Positions 1-12,706 of a stretch of 64,000 nucleotides of DNA are shown here, piece by piece (position 1 is the stretch's first letter; each line of letters starts with the position of its first letter). Under the pieces are notes generated by a model. That model was not told the origin of the DNA, did not search any database, and saw only the letters and a list, made by a program, of their open reading frames with translations. This DNA comes from Isoetes taiwanensis (lineage: Eukaryota; Streptophyta; Lycopodiopsida; Isoetales; Isoetaceae), in assembly GCA_021234155.1 (NCBI GenBank), contig JAJEKV010000027.1, forward strand, positions 17,456,891 to 17,520,890, read 5' to 3'. The position numbers and the translations under genes were made by a program.

Positions 1-10
1 TACAACTTAC

Positions 11-3000
11 AGTATTTGCATCTTGGAGGTTGAAAGAACTTTGAAGGACATTGTATATGCAATCCCTTGCAAACCGCTCAAGAACAAAGTGGCGAAATCC
101 AGGAATCTGCCAATAAAATGATTATATAGCTATATTCTAAGCAAAGACAGCATGAACTCCCTACAGCTGCTTAGATAAATTACATAATTGGGAGACATGG
201 CTGTGAGCAAAATTTGAAATCAAGCATAAACAAAAAATTATATGCCAAATGGGAAGACCAACATTTGCAAATCAGCAAAATAAACAAGACGAAAACCAGG
301 ACTGATGCAGATACCTTTTCTTCGACTTCTGTATTTCCACACCATTCAGTTATGAGTTTTGCGAGCACCTGAATACAAATCTGCCATTTCAAAAGTAATG
401 TTGGTATGCTGTAATGATGAACGTCAACCAATTAAATTTGTACCTTACGCACTAGAACATCATTGTGTCTATTGGAAGCATCTAATAGAAGTTGAAGTAT
501 CTCATTTAGACGAGGTGTACTCTCATTGAGCAGCAATCTTGACAGATCACTTGATACTAAAGAATGCAAGAAAACAAAGAATGCCTTTTGGAGCTCCTGC
601 AGTTCTCGAAGTTCCTGCAGAAAGAAATGCATGCATGTATGAGTAAAATACTAGATGCAGAAGATGTGCAAGCCACGTTTAAATATGAAGTACTCTGTTA
701 CTTGTTTGTTTTCCTGCCTTAATTCTTAAACATGTTGCATTGCATATCAGGTTGTTTAAAAGACAATAAAGGTGTATAATAAGAGAACATGCTTAAGTGC
801 AAGTTTATGCAGGATCCAAACCTCTGTATTGGGTCCTTCGGGCAGCCCACTCTTTGGAAGCAGCATAAAAACTCGGTCAATGATGGGCGTCGTAACTTCT
901 TCAAGTATTCCCACCATAGCATGCTTAAATTTGTTAATGAGTTGATTGATAAGCTGGATAAACTCCACAAGATCTCCAGGCTGAAGCAAAAGTAAATTCT
1001 CAAAGAAAGTTAATAAATCACTTTAGCTAATGACACACAAAGACATCTAAAATGCATAAGCAATAAGATATCTAAGCATTACAAGCAATATGACTAAACA
1101 AACATATTGCTTACTTCGCTTTCAGGAAGAAGTCCACGTATTGCAGTTGGCAAGTAGGGGAAAACCCCGCTTCCAAGAGTATCCACCATCCTGTGAAGGA
1201 AAGAGACAATCTGCAAACCCCAAAACAGTCACTACAAGAAACCTCATATTCTTAATAAACTGGACATCTTGAAACAAGGAGCTCCAATACCTTGCTTCTT
1301 AGAGGCCTGTTTTTTGGATACAATGTAAATATACGAAGTATAACATCAACTATCTGCAATTCGACAGACCATATGTTAGATCAATGACTAGTTAAGGAGC
1401 AGCACACGAACAAGCTGTGTTAGCTGTACCTGCTTGAAAATGTTTCCAAGAGCAGGACGGGATCTTGTAATCATCTGTTCACTGAAACCCTGACATAAAC
1501 GAGATTTTTGTCTTTGTCATGAACCAAGTAGAAGAAATTAAAAAAGGTGCTTACCTTACTCAAATAACTGACAGCCTGTACAATTTGTTGGAGAATGGCT
1601 GTAGTTGTGGGAGAACCAACAAGATCACCATGTGATACCTCCGACGATAACATATCATTGATCTGTAATATGACACAGTTATGTTTGTTATGATTGCAAA
1701 GTAGACCAAATCTTTCAGTAGTTTTCATCTAGATAATCAGCCTTTCCTGCTTATGTCTACAAGGTACCTGTGTGCAAAGAGGGCCCAGAAGGGCTGATAA
1801 AAATTTCTCTTGTGTTTCTTGTGACAGCTCCTCCATTCCAATAAGCAACCCGACTGCCTGAAAAAAGAACGTGACTTCCTTAAAATTCAGAGTCACAAGC
1901 AACAAAAAGTTTACAATTCTTAACATCCTAGAGATTCACAGTCACAAGCAACAAAAAGTTTACAATTCTTAACATTCTAGAGAACCAACCTACAAACTCA
2001 CAAATACAAATGATATTGCACATGTGCACTACATTCCCAATTGGTCATTCCATTAGCTTAAAGATAGAAACTGAACACATCGCAAGCCTTTTCTACCTAC
2101 TTCATATGCATAACTTCGGTCTTCCAATGTTCCAGTTTTTGCTTTGTACTCGATGTCCTTCGGCAATGACAGCCGGTCTTGGAGATTCTGAACATGAATA
2201 TCAAATACACGCATAAGAACATGCTATTTAGAGCCTTAAACAATACAGACTATATTACAATCCATTGAGCTACTAATCTTACTTGAAGAATGCCATCCAA
2301 GTAAGGAGCCAGCTGTGATCTTAGGGCCTTCACAAGTCGCATGAAGAGATAGTTTGCTCTACTGCTCACATGGGGGTTGGGATGGTGTATGCCTCTCGCA
2401 TCTACAAATGCCATTAAGACTGATGGTATCCAGTCGCTATGCTGTTCCACATATTTCACATATCTAACAAGCGTCTCCAAATATATAAGAGAGATTAAAC
2501 GATGTGAATGACATGGAACTTTCATACTTAACAATGCTTCAAGCATTTCCTGTATATCACCTCCACTACAATTGAGTGCCCCTGCAACCATCCCTTCTCC
2601 AAGTACATATAATAGTGTCAAAGCTGCTTCAATATCTTCAAATGATGTATCGGGATTCCTCAAAGCTGTAGCTAATGAAGTTTTTACAAAATTTATAGTT
2701 ATTACAGGGGCAACACGATAAATTCCTCTAAATAACACAAAAAGATCTTTCCGATATTCTCCCATTCTATCCTCTTCTTCTTCCCCGTCTTTATCGGGCA
2801 GATCTATTGACTCCATGCTTGCGGAGTCATAGCGCATCCTATATCTAATGGCTTCCAGAATCTGATTAACATGCACAGCTTGTTTTTCACTTAACATCCC
2901 CGCGACTTTAATTCTAGCAATGTAGCTTGACAGAAACTGGAAAGTTGTTGCTGAAACATCCTCGTTCCCATGCTGCATCAAATAAAAAATGGAAGGCAAA

Positions 3001-3989
3001 ACCTCATCAAGCATATCTGAAACTGATGCTCCGTTGCATTCAACCTTTTTACTGCACTCAATAAGTTCAGTACCCACTCCCGTAAGAAGGTCAGTCAGCT
3101 TCGATGCAAAATCAGAATCAAGTGTTTCAACAACTTGGGAGCACACTTGACCTAACTGTAATTGCTGCAGAAGAATTAGTTTAGAAGTAGGATCCATTCT
3201 TTTTAATACAATTGCCAAAAGGCAATCCGCAGCTGCCCCGCGAAAAAGCGCTATTCCAGAGGATGAAGTTAATATCTCAAATAGAAGTGGTATAAAGCTA
3301 TCGTTCACAACCAGGCTAATATCAATCCATGTTATATATCTCTGCATAACTTGAAGTACTAACGATGCCAACTGCTGGTTTACATTTCTATACATTACAA
3401 CCAGATTATACCATGCCTCCGCTATTTGCCTGATACACTGTTGTCTCATTGCATCTTTTATCCGCATTGCAACAGATATTTCCTCTTGATTCCTTGGGTA
3501 ATCCAAGCTAATAATTTCCTCATCTAAGGAGGTCAGGATGCGACAAAACATATCAACAGCAGCCGGACCTTTTGGCAAAACAGATAGCAAATCCAAAAAA
3601 AGTGATGGCCATTCTGCTGGATACTCTATACATATAAGAAGAACAATAATTTGGGCTAACTTATTCCGGACAAAAACTTGTCTTGATTGTTGTGTACCCT
3701 CATCTGAGCTCGAATCACAAAGGGCAGCCATCAACGAGGATCGGGTAAGCTGTCGCTCCTGCGGATTGACTGCTGCATAACGATGTCTTATTATTTCTTC
3801 TAAAGTCTGAAGACACCAAAACTGCACCTCTGCATAATGTGATTTAGGAAACCTATCTAAGCAGGCCTGCACGATGGTAGGAGACTGCTTAGCTTGGGCA
3901 CAGAATGTGCTTGCCTGCGCTTTAAGATTATCATCTATAGCCCCAGTTTGATCAAAGGTAAAAAGAATGGCCTTCTCAAAATCATCCAT
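11..3989 (-). CDS. PSD: Exportin-T (PAUSED/XPOT), eleven exons, C-terminal end outside the window
   Basis: This is a karyopherin that carries mature tRNAs from nucleus to cytoplasm with Ran-GTP. The translation matches plant PAUSED throughout: it opens MDDFEKAIL, contains VQFWCLQTLEEI and VRNKLAQI near the Xpo1-type N-terminal repeats, then ISLDYPRNQEEIS and KDAMRQQC. I place the start at 3989; an upstream in-frame ATG at 4013 would add eight residues. Exons on the minus strand are 3989-2283, 2187-2101, 1857-1768, 1662-1555, 1489-1430, 1353-1291, 1210-1115, 980-822, 614-444, 380-315 and 106-11. All have GT-AG borders and phase 0, giving 901 codons. Arabidopsis PAUSED is about 990 residues, so roughly 85-90 residues lie off the left edge. 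Later exons keep family blocks such as AVGLLIGMEEL, RMVDTLGSGVFPYLP and NQLINKFKHAM. There is no internal stop, so it looks functional. Confidence 0.96.
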
Positions 3990-4640
3990 TCGCACTAACG
4001 GGAGACAAGACACACTTTTGGCCTCAGAAAAGGCATGTAGCTAATACCTAACCTGTTTTGATTGCCTTGTCCGACGACCCAGATATCAGGGCAACGATCA
4101 GCTTCTACAGAAGGAATGCCCAAGTTCTTTTCTAAACCGCTCATGAGCGTTTTTGGGTGCTACTGCTTATGCTTCTACAAATCGGCTTGTTCATATTTTG
4201 GTTGCATATGACATCCTTCGCAATAGCTTGGTGGTAAGGTATTATATTTGTGGCTACCTTCACCTCCTACCCTTTTTTTTTAGGATTCCTACCCTTTTTT
4301 GTAACACCAGTCCCTTTTTCTTACAGTTCCTTTTTCTTACCATCCATCCATCCTCAGCCCTAAAAATTTACACATTACACAGTTCGTATGCCAGCTATTC
4401 AAGCACAAAAGTAGTTATGGATAGACATTCAAAATGGTTGCCTATCATTCAAGGTGCAAGTTTCAACGTAATGCATGTGGTGTGGTAACCATATATAGTA
4501 GTAACAACTTTATTTTGACCTAACCTAAGGTGCAAGTTTCAAGGCAATGCATGTGGTAAATTCCTACCTTGTATAGCACATGTGGAACAATCCTCTAGTG
4601 ATTGCCCATAATCAACATGGATGGCATGCATTTATTTATT
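3990..4640. other. Upstream region of exportin-T, no gene seen
   Basis: This stretch lies upstream of the exportin-T start and contains only short open frames without recognisable content. A polypyrimidine stretch and a possible splice acceptor (CCGTTAG just before the start codon on the minus strand) would allow a leader intron, but I could not find a matching donor with confidence. The motif AGGTGCAAGTTTCAA occurs twice (near 4452 and 4528), a small local duplication. Confidence 0.4.
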
Positions 4641-4649
4641 TCGTTGGGA

Positions 4650-5065
4650 AACTCAAATTTTACATAGCAGGTTGCTTCCAAGGATGCTTATTCCAAGGTT
4701 GCTTCCAAGGTTGCTTCCAAGGATTACTTAGCAGCCTTGGAAAGGGTGCATTGGAACCTCTAGTGCTTCTTAAGCTAGATTTTAAGAGGGCCTATCATAC
4801 CTATGTGGGCAAGTTTTTCAATACGACAGTAATGGACTTTGATGCTGCTAATTGAAAGAGCAATGGGGTTTAATAGGTTGCTGGTGCATCAGTGCCGCGG
4901 GTTTATTGCATGTAAGGGACAGAAGCTTGTGAAGCAAGAGGTGCAATTTCGCATGCTTGAAGGGTTTAGCAATGTGTTAGATAATATGCAATAGATTGAT
5001 GATACCTTTTTGTTTGTTACATATCATGATCAAAGCATCAAAGTTGGAGAATTTTCTGAGATTAA
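4650..5065 (+). mobile_element. Decayed LINE reverse-transcriptase fragment
   Basis: Seen in sequence: a plus-strand frame reads LVLLKLDFKRAYHTYVGK (about 4755-4810). This resembles motif A of LINE reverse transcriptases, normally LKLDFxKAYDxxxW. A shifted frame then gives an AMGF block, and near 4992 the codons read IDDTFLFV, like the YADD motif region. The Asp that normally follows AY is His here and the Tyr of YADD is Ile, so the enzyme would be dead even without the frameshifts and stops. A short repeat of TTGCTTCCAAGG lies just upstream (4672-4722). This is an old fragment about 0.4 kb long, with no visible ends. Confidence 0.5.
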
Positions 5066-5099
5066 CGATCGTTTTCTCACTACCTCTAGTATTGGGCTG

Positions 5100-6080
5100 T
5101 AGTCGGCCCATGGGGATGAATTTTCCATAAATATCTGGATGTCTTGACAGTTGGTTAAGCCGAGGTGGTCAAGGAATGTTATTTGGTATCAGAGTAGATC
5201 TTGAGTTCAAGTCTGATGATATGGATGTCATATGACACGTAAATCTGTCAAGAAGGGGAAGTAGATGTTGGATGTGTCCATAGAGGATGATGCTCGCACT
5301 CAAGCATAGTTCTAGTAGGAGAGATTGTAATGGAGCCATGGAGATAGATTCGAGAGGTCTTAGTGATGTGCCTATGGGGTCTTTCCTGACACCACCATAA
5401 GAAAGTGGAATGGATTTTTCATAAACATCCAAATGTTTTGGGCAGTCAGTTCGGCCGAGGTGGTTAGGCAACGTAACATTTGGTATCAGAGCATGTGCTT
5501 TGAGCGTGGATGCAATTTGAACTTGCGTAGAATTTTTCAAGTGGTTGGTATTAATGCAATTGCTCATGTGCAATTAGAGAACATGGATGCAGGAGAAGAT
5601 GTCCCTGCTAATCCATGTGGATTTGAAGGAACTAAAGTGGATGACGTGCCTAAGATTTTGGAGGTTATTCAGCGTCGCAACAGAATGTCCCTTAACAAAA
5701 GATAAAAGCAGAAAATGCAATTTAGAAGGTGTTAAAGGACAACAAAAGTGTAGTCTTCACTGGAGAACACCATTGATGATGATGCCAATGCTTGGCTTCA
5801 TAGTGTAGAGTTCAGATTTAATCTGATCAAGGCCTAGAATTTAGTCAAAGTCGTTCTTATTCAAGCAATGTTAGGAGACTTTGCTAAGTCTGGTGAGAGA
5901 TTTGTCTAACTGACATGAATAAAACACATGGTCAAGCAAAGTGGGTTGAGTTCAAAAGTGCCTGTGAGGGACATTTTACACCTCCAAGGTCTAAGGTTGA
6001 TAAGATGAACAGGTTTCCTAAATTTGTAGCAAACATGGACCGTGAGAGAGTACAATGAAAAGTTGACAATTGCAACCGGG
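5100..6080 (+). mobile_element. Decayed Ty3/gypsy retrotransposon 5' part (primer site and gag)
   Basis: Two related segments (about 5115-5194 and 5402-5492) each end in a primer-binding site complementary to initiator-Met tRNA: TGGTATCAGAG at 5184 and TGGTATCAGAGC at 5481. Each is preceded by a similar AT-rich text containing GCCGAGGTGGT. After the second site, broken frames give gag-like text: MDAGEDVPANPCGFEG at 5584, then DDANAWLHSVEFRFNLI (about 5778) and WVEFKSACEGHFTPPRS (about 5942). The last two resemble the retrotransposon gag core. Stops and frameshifts are frequent. No protease or polymerase follows, so this is a relic. Confidence 0.65.
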
Positions 6081-7400
6081 GGGGGGTTCACCTCTATGTA
6101 AGGGGCATATGGTATGTGCGTGCATTAGGTCAGGAGAAACCCCCATGTATACAGCTCACCCTCCATAGAAACCTCTATGTATACAGCCCTATGTTGTCGA
6201 AGCAGAATACCCGATTCCATACTTTTACACCCAGTCTAAGCACAATTTGCCCTACCCTTAACCTTATTTTTACGTCCAATATTTTCTGTTTTGTAAATCG
6301 GGTTGTAAACTAGCCTGCACAGCTGTGACGGTTCTTTTTTGGAAAATATAATATAATATAATATGGTTTCACACATTCTTTTTGTCTTTTAATTATTGTC
6401 TGTTCATATCTTCAGTTTATGCAATGTTGTTTTCCAAAATAGGTCTTCAAACAGTTTATGAAATGCTGTTTCCAAAATAGGTTTTCATGATGTCTTGACA
6501 TTGTGTCCTTAAAAAACTGCGTGGTAACAGCTACTGTTCTTTTGGAAGCATTTTATTTTGCTTCCGTAAAGGCTGCAGAAATGAAAAATCGAGCAATGAC
6601 ATCATGCACTACACCTTTTTTTTGGCTTAAGACTAAGTAACCAATAGCCAATGATTATTACATGCAAAGTAAAGAAAAGATCACAATTTATACAAGCAAA
6701 GCAAAGTAAAGCAAAGCAAAGTAAAGTAAAGTAAAGATCACAATTTGTACAAGTAAAATATGAGCAAGATATGAAAAAATCTATGATAAAAAATACAAGC
6801 TCGATCACAACAGTTTTGTAAGCTGAACTTCATGACCGCAGTATTTTAAGCTGAACTATTCAAGCTTAATAGTCCACCACAGATTCGAGCTCTTTAGTTT
6901 TGCATGTGGACTGTCATAAGGAAGAGAGCAACCAAAACTACACTTCGCGTATTAGGTAATGCAAGGCCACTAATGCAATGCATAAACTTATTTAAGCCAC
7001 TATAGCTGAGCATAAGAGTGCTTCTTATATCATTATCTTATGCATTACAAGATGTTATATTCCCAAGATATATGCCACAACAGTTTAAACAAGCCATCCG
7101 AGCTAAATGCTCTTGATATAAATCGGGGAATAAAAACTGTAACAAATGCTGCAGGGTGCAAACATCATGCGCCAGAAATTTTACAAAGCAGAAGCTTTAT
7201 CATGATACATCATTCTTAAAGTAGAAAACACCTCTGTTAAGCTGCTGAAATGATAGCTTTATTAAAAAATGATCATTGACAAAATACTTTCTATTGTTGC
7301 AAATATCTGCCTAAACCTTTTGCATTCCCTAGACCCTTTGCTTTCCCTTGTCCCCTACAAAACAACAAAATAGAAGAGATAGTTAGCAGCAGAATTCAAC
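6080..7400. other. Non-coding stretch with a short microsatellite
   Basis: No gene is seen here. A degenerate pentanucleotide array of AAAGC and AAAGT units lies at about 6690-6738. A 30-40 base text containing CAGTTTATG, ATGTTGTTTTCCAAAATAGG and similar occurs twice near 6413-6485. The right end may be the 3' side of the minus-strand transposase-like remnant that begins at 7414. Confidence 0.5.
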
Positions 7401-7413
7401 CATTTGAAGACAT

Positions 7414-8702
7414 CTAAATTAAGGTTAACCTACCAATATTCTGTTCACGCACAAACTTATTCAACTGTACTCTACCATTATCATGCAGGTGGTAAATGTT
7501 TTTGGCAGGTTCATATCTTAAAGATGCAAGGGATATGATAGACTCGAGGTCTATGAGTCCATTATCGGTCAGATCATAAGTAAACCACGTGGAGTTGCCA
7601 TCCTTGCTGCAATGTTTCCTGTAATATGCAAGATTTAGTTGAATTTCAAAGGACGGGCATTTAACTAAGTCCACCAGACTTTCTCCTCATGCTAAGTACC
7701 CTGCCAAGACATCAAAACTTTTGAATTGCCACATATTTGTTCTTTTTCTTGCTGAAGCTTGTCCCTTGGTTCTTCGAAGTACATTGCACAATCTATTCCA
7801 ATGCCGAGCAGAGTTTGTGCATCAACATTATTTTCTTCAATAGAATATACCATAGTCTTCACCCTCGTCATCTGTCCTTTAAGCCATGGATTCTCAAATG
7901 GCTCACTATAGTTGACTTAAAGATTGTCTTCCCTTCCATCACAACATGCCAAGACATATGAGATGGCTTCCTTCTTTCACATTCATCTAACATTTTGTCA
8001 AACACATGATGTAATTTAGACTTGGCCACATCATCCTCATTGATTACCGCGTTCCTTGATTCTTCACCTTGAAGCTCCTTATTCTCTTCCATGACATCGG
8101 TCTCATCTCCTAATGTGCTAGAGCTCAAGCCTGCCAACAAACTAATTTGAAACCAATCCTCAAATTTCCATGGCTCACTAAACCAACCATCACTGTCGTA
8201 ATGCCGGTGCTCTCACACAATGCTTGTGCAGCAGTAAGCCCTTCTTTTAAGGCCTCAATAACCTTGTCATCCGTATCCATGTTACTCTAATCTGCAAGGT
8301 TACAAGTTAGCACATTCCCATGGGTATCTACCTTCTTTTCTAGCTCCTGCCAAATGTGCTCTTGCTTAGCATGAGCTGCAGGAAATAAGAGGGTCGTGGC
8401 AACTTGAAATTCAGAAATGTGATTCAAAGCGGAAGACTCTCCAACAAGTCTGCCCTGTCATACGATCTTTCGTTACGTACCATGCCACCCACTTTGGAGA
8501 AAAAGTTATTGCAAACGTCTGATCCTGTGCACTGTAAGGGCAACTCTAAATGCTCAAATTTATCTCTGAAATACTTTATGAGCAACACAACAAAATGGCA
8601 TGACAATTGCACGTCTATAAAGCTTTCCTGGCTGATGAAGTTCTTACTCAACGAATGCGTGTTGTGGTTCTTCAACCATAGCCTCCAAAGCCTGTTATGC
8701 AC
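7414..8702 (-). pseudogene. C-terminal part of a transposase-like relic
   Basis: Three minus-strand open pieces (8702-8424, 8140-7868 and 7674-7414) appear to continue the gene that starts near 11433. The first contains TGSDVCNNFFSKVGGM followed by RNERSYD. That resembles the C-terminal stretch of several plant and animal transposase-like proteins, where a TGSD/xxxFS block lies late in an RNase-H-like fold. The second is acidic, with KSKLHHVFDKMLDEC. The third has a YDLTDNGLIDLESI text. They are in different frames and separated by stops, so this is a relic unless introns explain the breaks. I cannot name the family. Confidence 0.45.
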
Positions 8703-9034
8703 GAAGAATATGGAATCATTGCCAAGCTTCTAAAATTTTTAAGATCAAAGCAAATTGAAAGTAGCAAACATTATTCCTACTCACCTAATGAAGAAGGACA
8801 CTTTGCAGCAGCCTTAATCCGAGCTCTCAAGTCCATAATAGGTGGCAAGAAGATGTCAATATATGATGCCACAACTTCCAAATAAACTTTTGTCCCAGGA
8901 TTCTGCGGTGGTCATGCACAACCATTCCTGAGGTCGTCCAAGCATTGTTGAACTCTTCTAGAGGTAAGGCATCGTGCAGCCCTCTAGTTTTGCCTATCCT
9001 AGTGCTTCACATCTCGAGGTTCCAGCCCATGCTT

Positions 9035-10483
9035 TCATTGCCATAACTCAAACACATGGCATATGTCATTTAGGGTCACTAGCTCGTTCCCTAAGTACAA
9101 TCTTCTAGAGGCACTATCCATGGGATTAACAAGCTTCTTGCTATTGTGCACAAAATCTTGGTCATGCAGCCCATAAACATCCTTATTCTTCGAGGCACTT
9201 AGTGGCCAACCGACACACGGTACTTCAAATGTACTTTCTTTTGCCTCTTTGGATGTATAATTCTCAAACATACATGTTCTTCTTCTTGAGTCTCCGTCCG
9301 AGCTGTGGCCGATTAGAGGGCCGACAAACATTCTCAAGTGCACATTCCACAACTTTTGGATTTGCTGCCACTGACATCTCACTTCTAGATGATCAAACCT
9401 ATTACATGTAAGAACTATAGCAAGGACGAGCTTGGGCAGCTTCCTATGCAAGGGATTCACAATAAGAACTCTTGCATAGTGAGAAATGACATTCTCCTCA
9501 AAAGCCTTCATAACGATGTTGTAGCCCTCTTCATTGGAGCCAACAAACACCTCAAATGTGCCATTGCAAGCATGCCCTTCCTTCTTTCCACAAAAGCCAA
9601 GCAAGCAGTCATCTCTCGGAATCCAATGGACAGCCCGCTTTATAATGATCTCGTCCTCGGCCACAATTGCTGGAACTCCCCCAAATCCAAGTGCTGGCGT
9701 TGCATATGTTGAGAGTAGACCTGAGCAAGATGCTTGAATGTTTCTTCCCTAAGACCAACCTTGTAAAAGAAGCTTTCTCGTGTAGAGCGCATAGTGGTGG
9801 ACATACTTGGACCTGCAAAATTAAGAGAAAGAAAATTGTGCATTCTTCTCCCTCCCCAGATTTTAATTGTTTCAAACAATGCCTTCGTGGTTGTCCTATA
9901 TCTTCGTTTATGGCCAGGTCTGATTATGTTTTGAGCTATGTCCCTTAGAAAATCCCACATAGCTGGTTTTTCACTAAATTTCCCTTGCCGATGTGCCTCC
10001 ACTATGTCTTGGCAGAATCTGTTGACATCCTTCCTGTTCATCGACTCCTCCAGACTCCCTCTTAGTGACCTTTCTTTCATAGACAATGCAGTAAATCTCA
10101 CTTTGGAAAACATTAATTTTTTATGTAACTTTCTTATCTCATAAACTACAGACCTAGCCATTTTCTTTTATCTCAATTGTATTCAGATCATCTGATCTAA
10201 CACATAACTTAGTAGTTCTAGATCCTCTCGCTATCTTATCATCTGTCTGTCTATGCACTCTCATGTAAAAATCCCTCTCCTTCGGAATAGCAGCATATAA
10301 AGAACATTGATAATTCACAAAGGGTTCACCAATAAGGCTGACCCTCTTGCATTTCTTATGCCTAAATGAGCCACTAATCTGTATTACATCCTGCTCAACC
10401 TCAAATGTATGCTGCAATGTAGGTTCACAATACCAATGTGTCCCAATTTTCAGCTCATGCAAAAAAGGTCTTAAATTCTTCAC
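9035..10483 (-). pseudogene. Core of a transposase-like relic (family not named)
   Basis: Three overlapping minus-strand frames (10483-10154, 10161-9640, 9664-9035) read as one protein with two frame changes. Visible blocks are MWDFLRDIAQNI, a joint near 9650 where AEDEIIIKRAVHWIPRDD begins, LLGFCGKKEGH, ARVLIVNPLHRKLP, GPLIGHSSDGDSRRR and GLHDQDFVHNSKKLVNP. An acidic DE followed by a hydrophobic core and LLGFCG resembles the first catalytic segment of P-element/THAP9-type transposases; that link is inference. The GHSSDGDSRRR block could hold a second acidic residue. The neighbouring zinc finger upstream and the TGSD block downstream fit one long transposase gene on the minus strand. Frame breaks suggest it is dead. 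Confidence 0.5.
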
Positions 10484-10757
10484 TTCATCTCCATACTTAT
10501 ATTTATTCTGCCAAAAGCCCTATCATAGTAGAGCCAAGGACTTTTATGTTACCGAAATACGACAATGAAATCTAAACGCCCTACAAACTTAAAATACAAA
10601 CCAGTTACAAAGCCAGTAAGTGTATTCACGTGAACTGTTGCTTGATGAAGCTTGGCTGCTCATACATGGAGGGCATGGAGGGGTTGCTGAACATGTAAAA
10701 ATCAGCCCAAATCAGCAAAGATTATTCAACATTATTATAGCTAAAATATGAACGCTT

Positions 10758-11433
10758 CTAGCAAATAAAATAGAGGGCATCTCTTGCAAAAATAGAATGC
10801 AAATTTCCTTGATGCGGGTCTGCTTCAGCTGATTTCTTAGGCCACCCACCTCTTGTTGCTTGGTCATTTGACTTCTTACCCATATTCATGACAACATGCA
10901 TGTGTAACTTTGAGAGAATATGATCTCTCATATGGCCATTAAGACTTCCAGATTTGGGAATGAGTTCAAGAATCCTTTCGCACATGGCACAAATAATACG
11001 AATGTCATCAAGTTTAGCATATCTACCAATGGTGTTTTTCATAAAGCTTAAACACAATATCAAATACTCTAGTTACCTCTTGAAACTTTGCAATGGTAGC
11101 AGCTAATGTACTTTCAACTAGAGCATGATTCTCCCTGCAAATGTCCAACTCCTCCTCAACATTACCGGGCTGATCCTCCTTCACAATCTGCTCTCCCTTT
11201 TCGTGACGCTTGAGGTTACGCTCATAATTATCGGCATGACTCTTAGACTTAAGATGGCTGCGTTCAAAGTTACACAAGGTATCATCTCCACCTTTACGAT
11301 ATTTTTTCTCACATTCAAGACACCAAATAGCAAAAACTGGTTTACCATGGGCATCATAAGAGCACAATTCAAACTTGCCTTTTGATTCTTTCACTGCAGC
11401 TTTGAACTCAACTTCCTCACAACAACTTGCCAT
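10758..11433 (-). pseudogene. Zinc-finger N-terminal part of the transposase-like relic
   Basis: The frame 11433-11023 starts MASCCEEVEFKAAVKESKGK and carries WCLECEKKYRKGG followed by FERSHLKSKSHADNYE. The C-x2-C and H-x5-H spacing is what BED or C2H2-like DNA-binding fingers of transposases use. A charged, possibly coiled segment (NLKRHEKGEQIVKEDQPG) follows. An overlapping frame 11063-10758 continues with ICAMCERILELIPKSGSLNGH. A longer upstream frame, 11675-11391, might supply extra N-terminal sequence through a frameshift. It lies directly upstream of the transposase core on the same strand, so I read it as the DNA-binding end of the same element. Confidence 0.5.
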
Positions 11434-11679
11434 TTGGCAACATCAAACTTTGTTGCTAACTTGGATAGCAGCCTATTCTTTGAAAAATGCAGATATGATA
11501 CATCATCTAAAAAGGTGGTATCTTCAACGAGAACAAGTTCATCATCATTTACCTCTTCATTGGTCTGCTCCTCGGCTAAAAAAGTGGAGATTTTGAGATG
11601 AAATGCTCTCAACAACAGTCCTCTACTTTTTTTTGTGGGCTCTATCATAATAGATAGCGAGCTGGGAATATGCACATCC

Positions 11680-12706
11680 AGCTCATTCTTGAAGTTAGCT
11701 AGTAACTATTGCTTATATATGAGCCAAAATAAGCTGAATAAACAAAAATAAAAACCTGATTGACGAGTCCTCCCTGGATAGCTCCTGCATTTTCGTTGTT
11801 TTCCATATTTTCATGCACTTTGGTTGCAATTTATTTGCAACTTCAGGATCAATTACATCATCAACTCCGTTTGCTTGTCTCTCACAAATTTGACGTGCCC
11901 AAAATCACATATATGCTGATAGAGATAGCGATGAGACTCCAGCTGGTTGCGCATCTTCTATTTATGCTCAACTGAGAAAAGTGTACCTACTTCCAGTCTT
12001 ATGGTCTGCATAGGCCCTTAGGAAAAATATATTTTGCAAAAATCCAGCCTGTAATTCTTATCTTCGAATTTCAAAAGTCGGTGTAGGTCATTTATCACCA
12101 GAAGATATCTTCGGTTTCATCCAAAGCATGGACGGAACCCTAACATCTGTTAAACGTTACACTTTTTCTTCTCTTTTTATGTCAAACATTTTCCCAAAGG
12201 TAACATTCCAATCCACATAAATATACCTTGATTTTATATTCAAAAAATGTCCAATAGCTTTGCTTTTTTCCTTAAACAAATTCTCCTGCAAGATCCCACC
12301 ATGTGGTTGCCTTTCAATATTTACCTATTCACACTCATTCCATGAATGTGGCACATTCCATCTTTCCCACCATAACCTTTTGTTTTCATTATTACATTAC
12401 CATGGTCTTTTCCTAAATAGCCTCAAATAACTATTTACTGCTTTAATATTGACAGGAGATGCATTTACCTCATCTGACACCTTAAAGAAATGTTTTCTAC
12501 ATTCCTCCTTTTCAAGTTTTCAAAGTTTCCATGTTCATAGCCATTGCCTTTGCTTTGACTATAGAATATACGCGATATTCTGGGTTATAGTATATTGGCC
12601 ATTCCACAAGGGACATGCTCTCAACGTTTACATAGGTACAAAGGTTCAAGCCTTTTGGCTCCAGTTCACACTATATTGTATGTATGCATATATCATTATA
12701 TTTATA
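11680..12706. other. AT-rich stretch without a recognised gene
   Basis: Only short unmatched frames are present on either strand. I see no splice-linked coding blocks and no repeats beyond simple AT-rich text. It probably includes the 5' flank of the transposase relic on its left. Confidence 0.4.

Noticed and set aside
5481-5492. TGGTATCAGAGC as part of a tRNA gene
   Set aside because: Only the primer-site complement is present; there is no cloverleaf around it.
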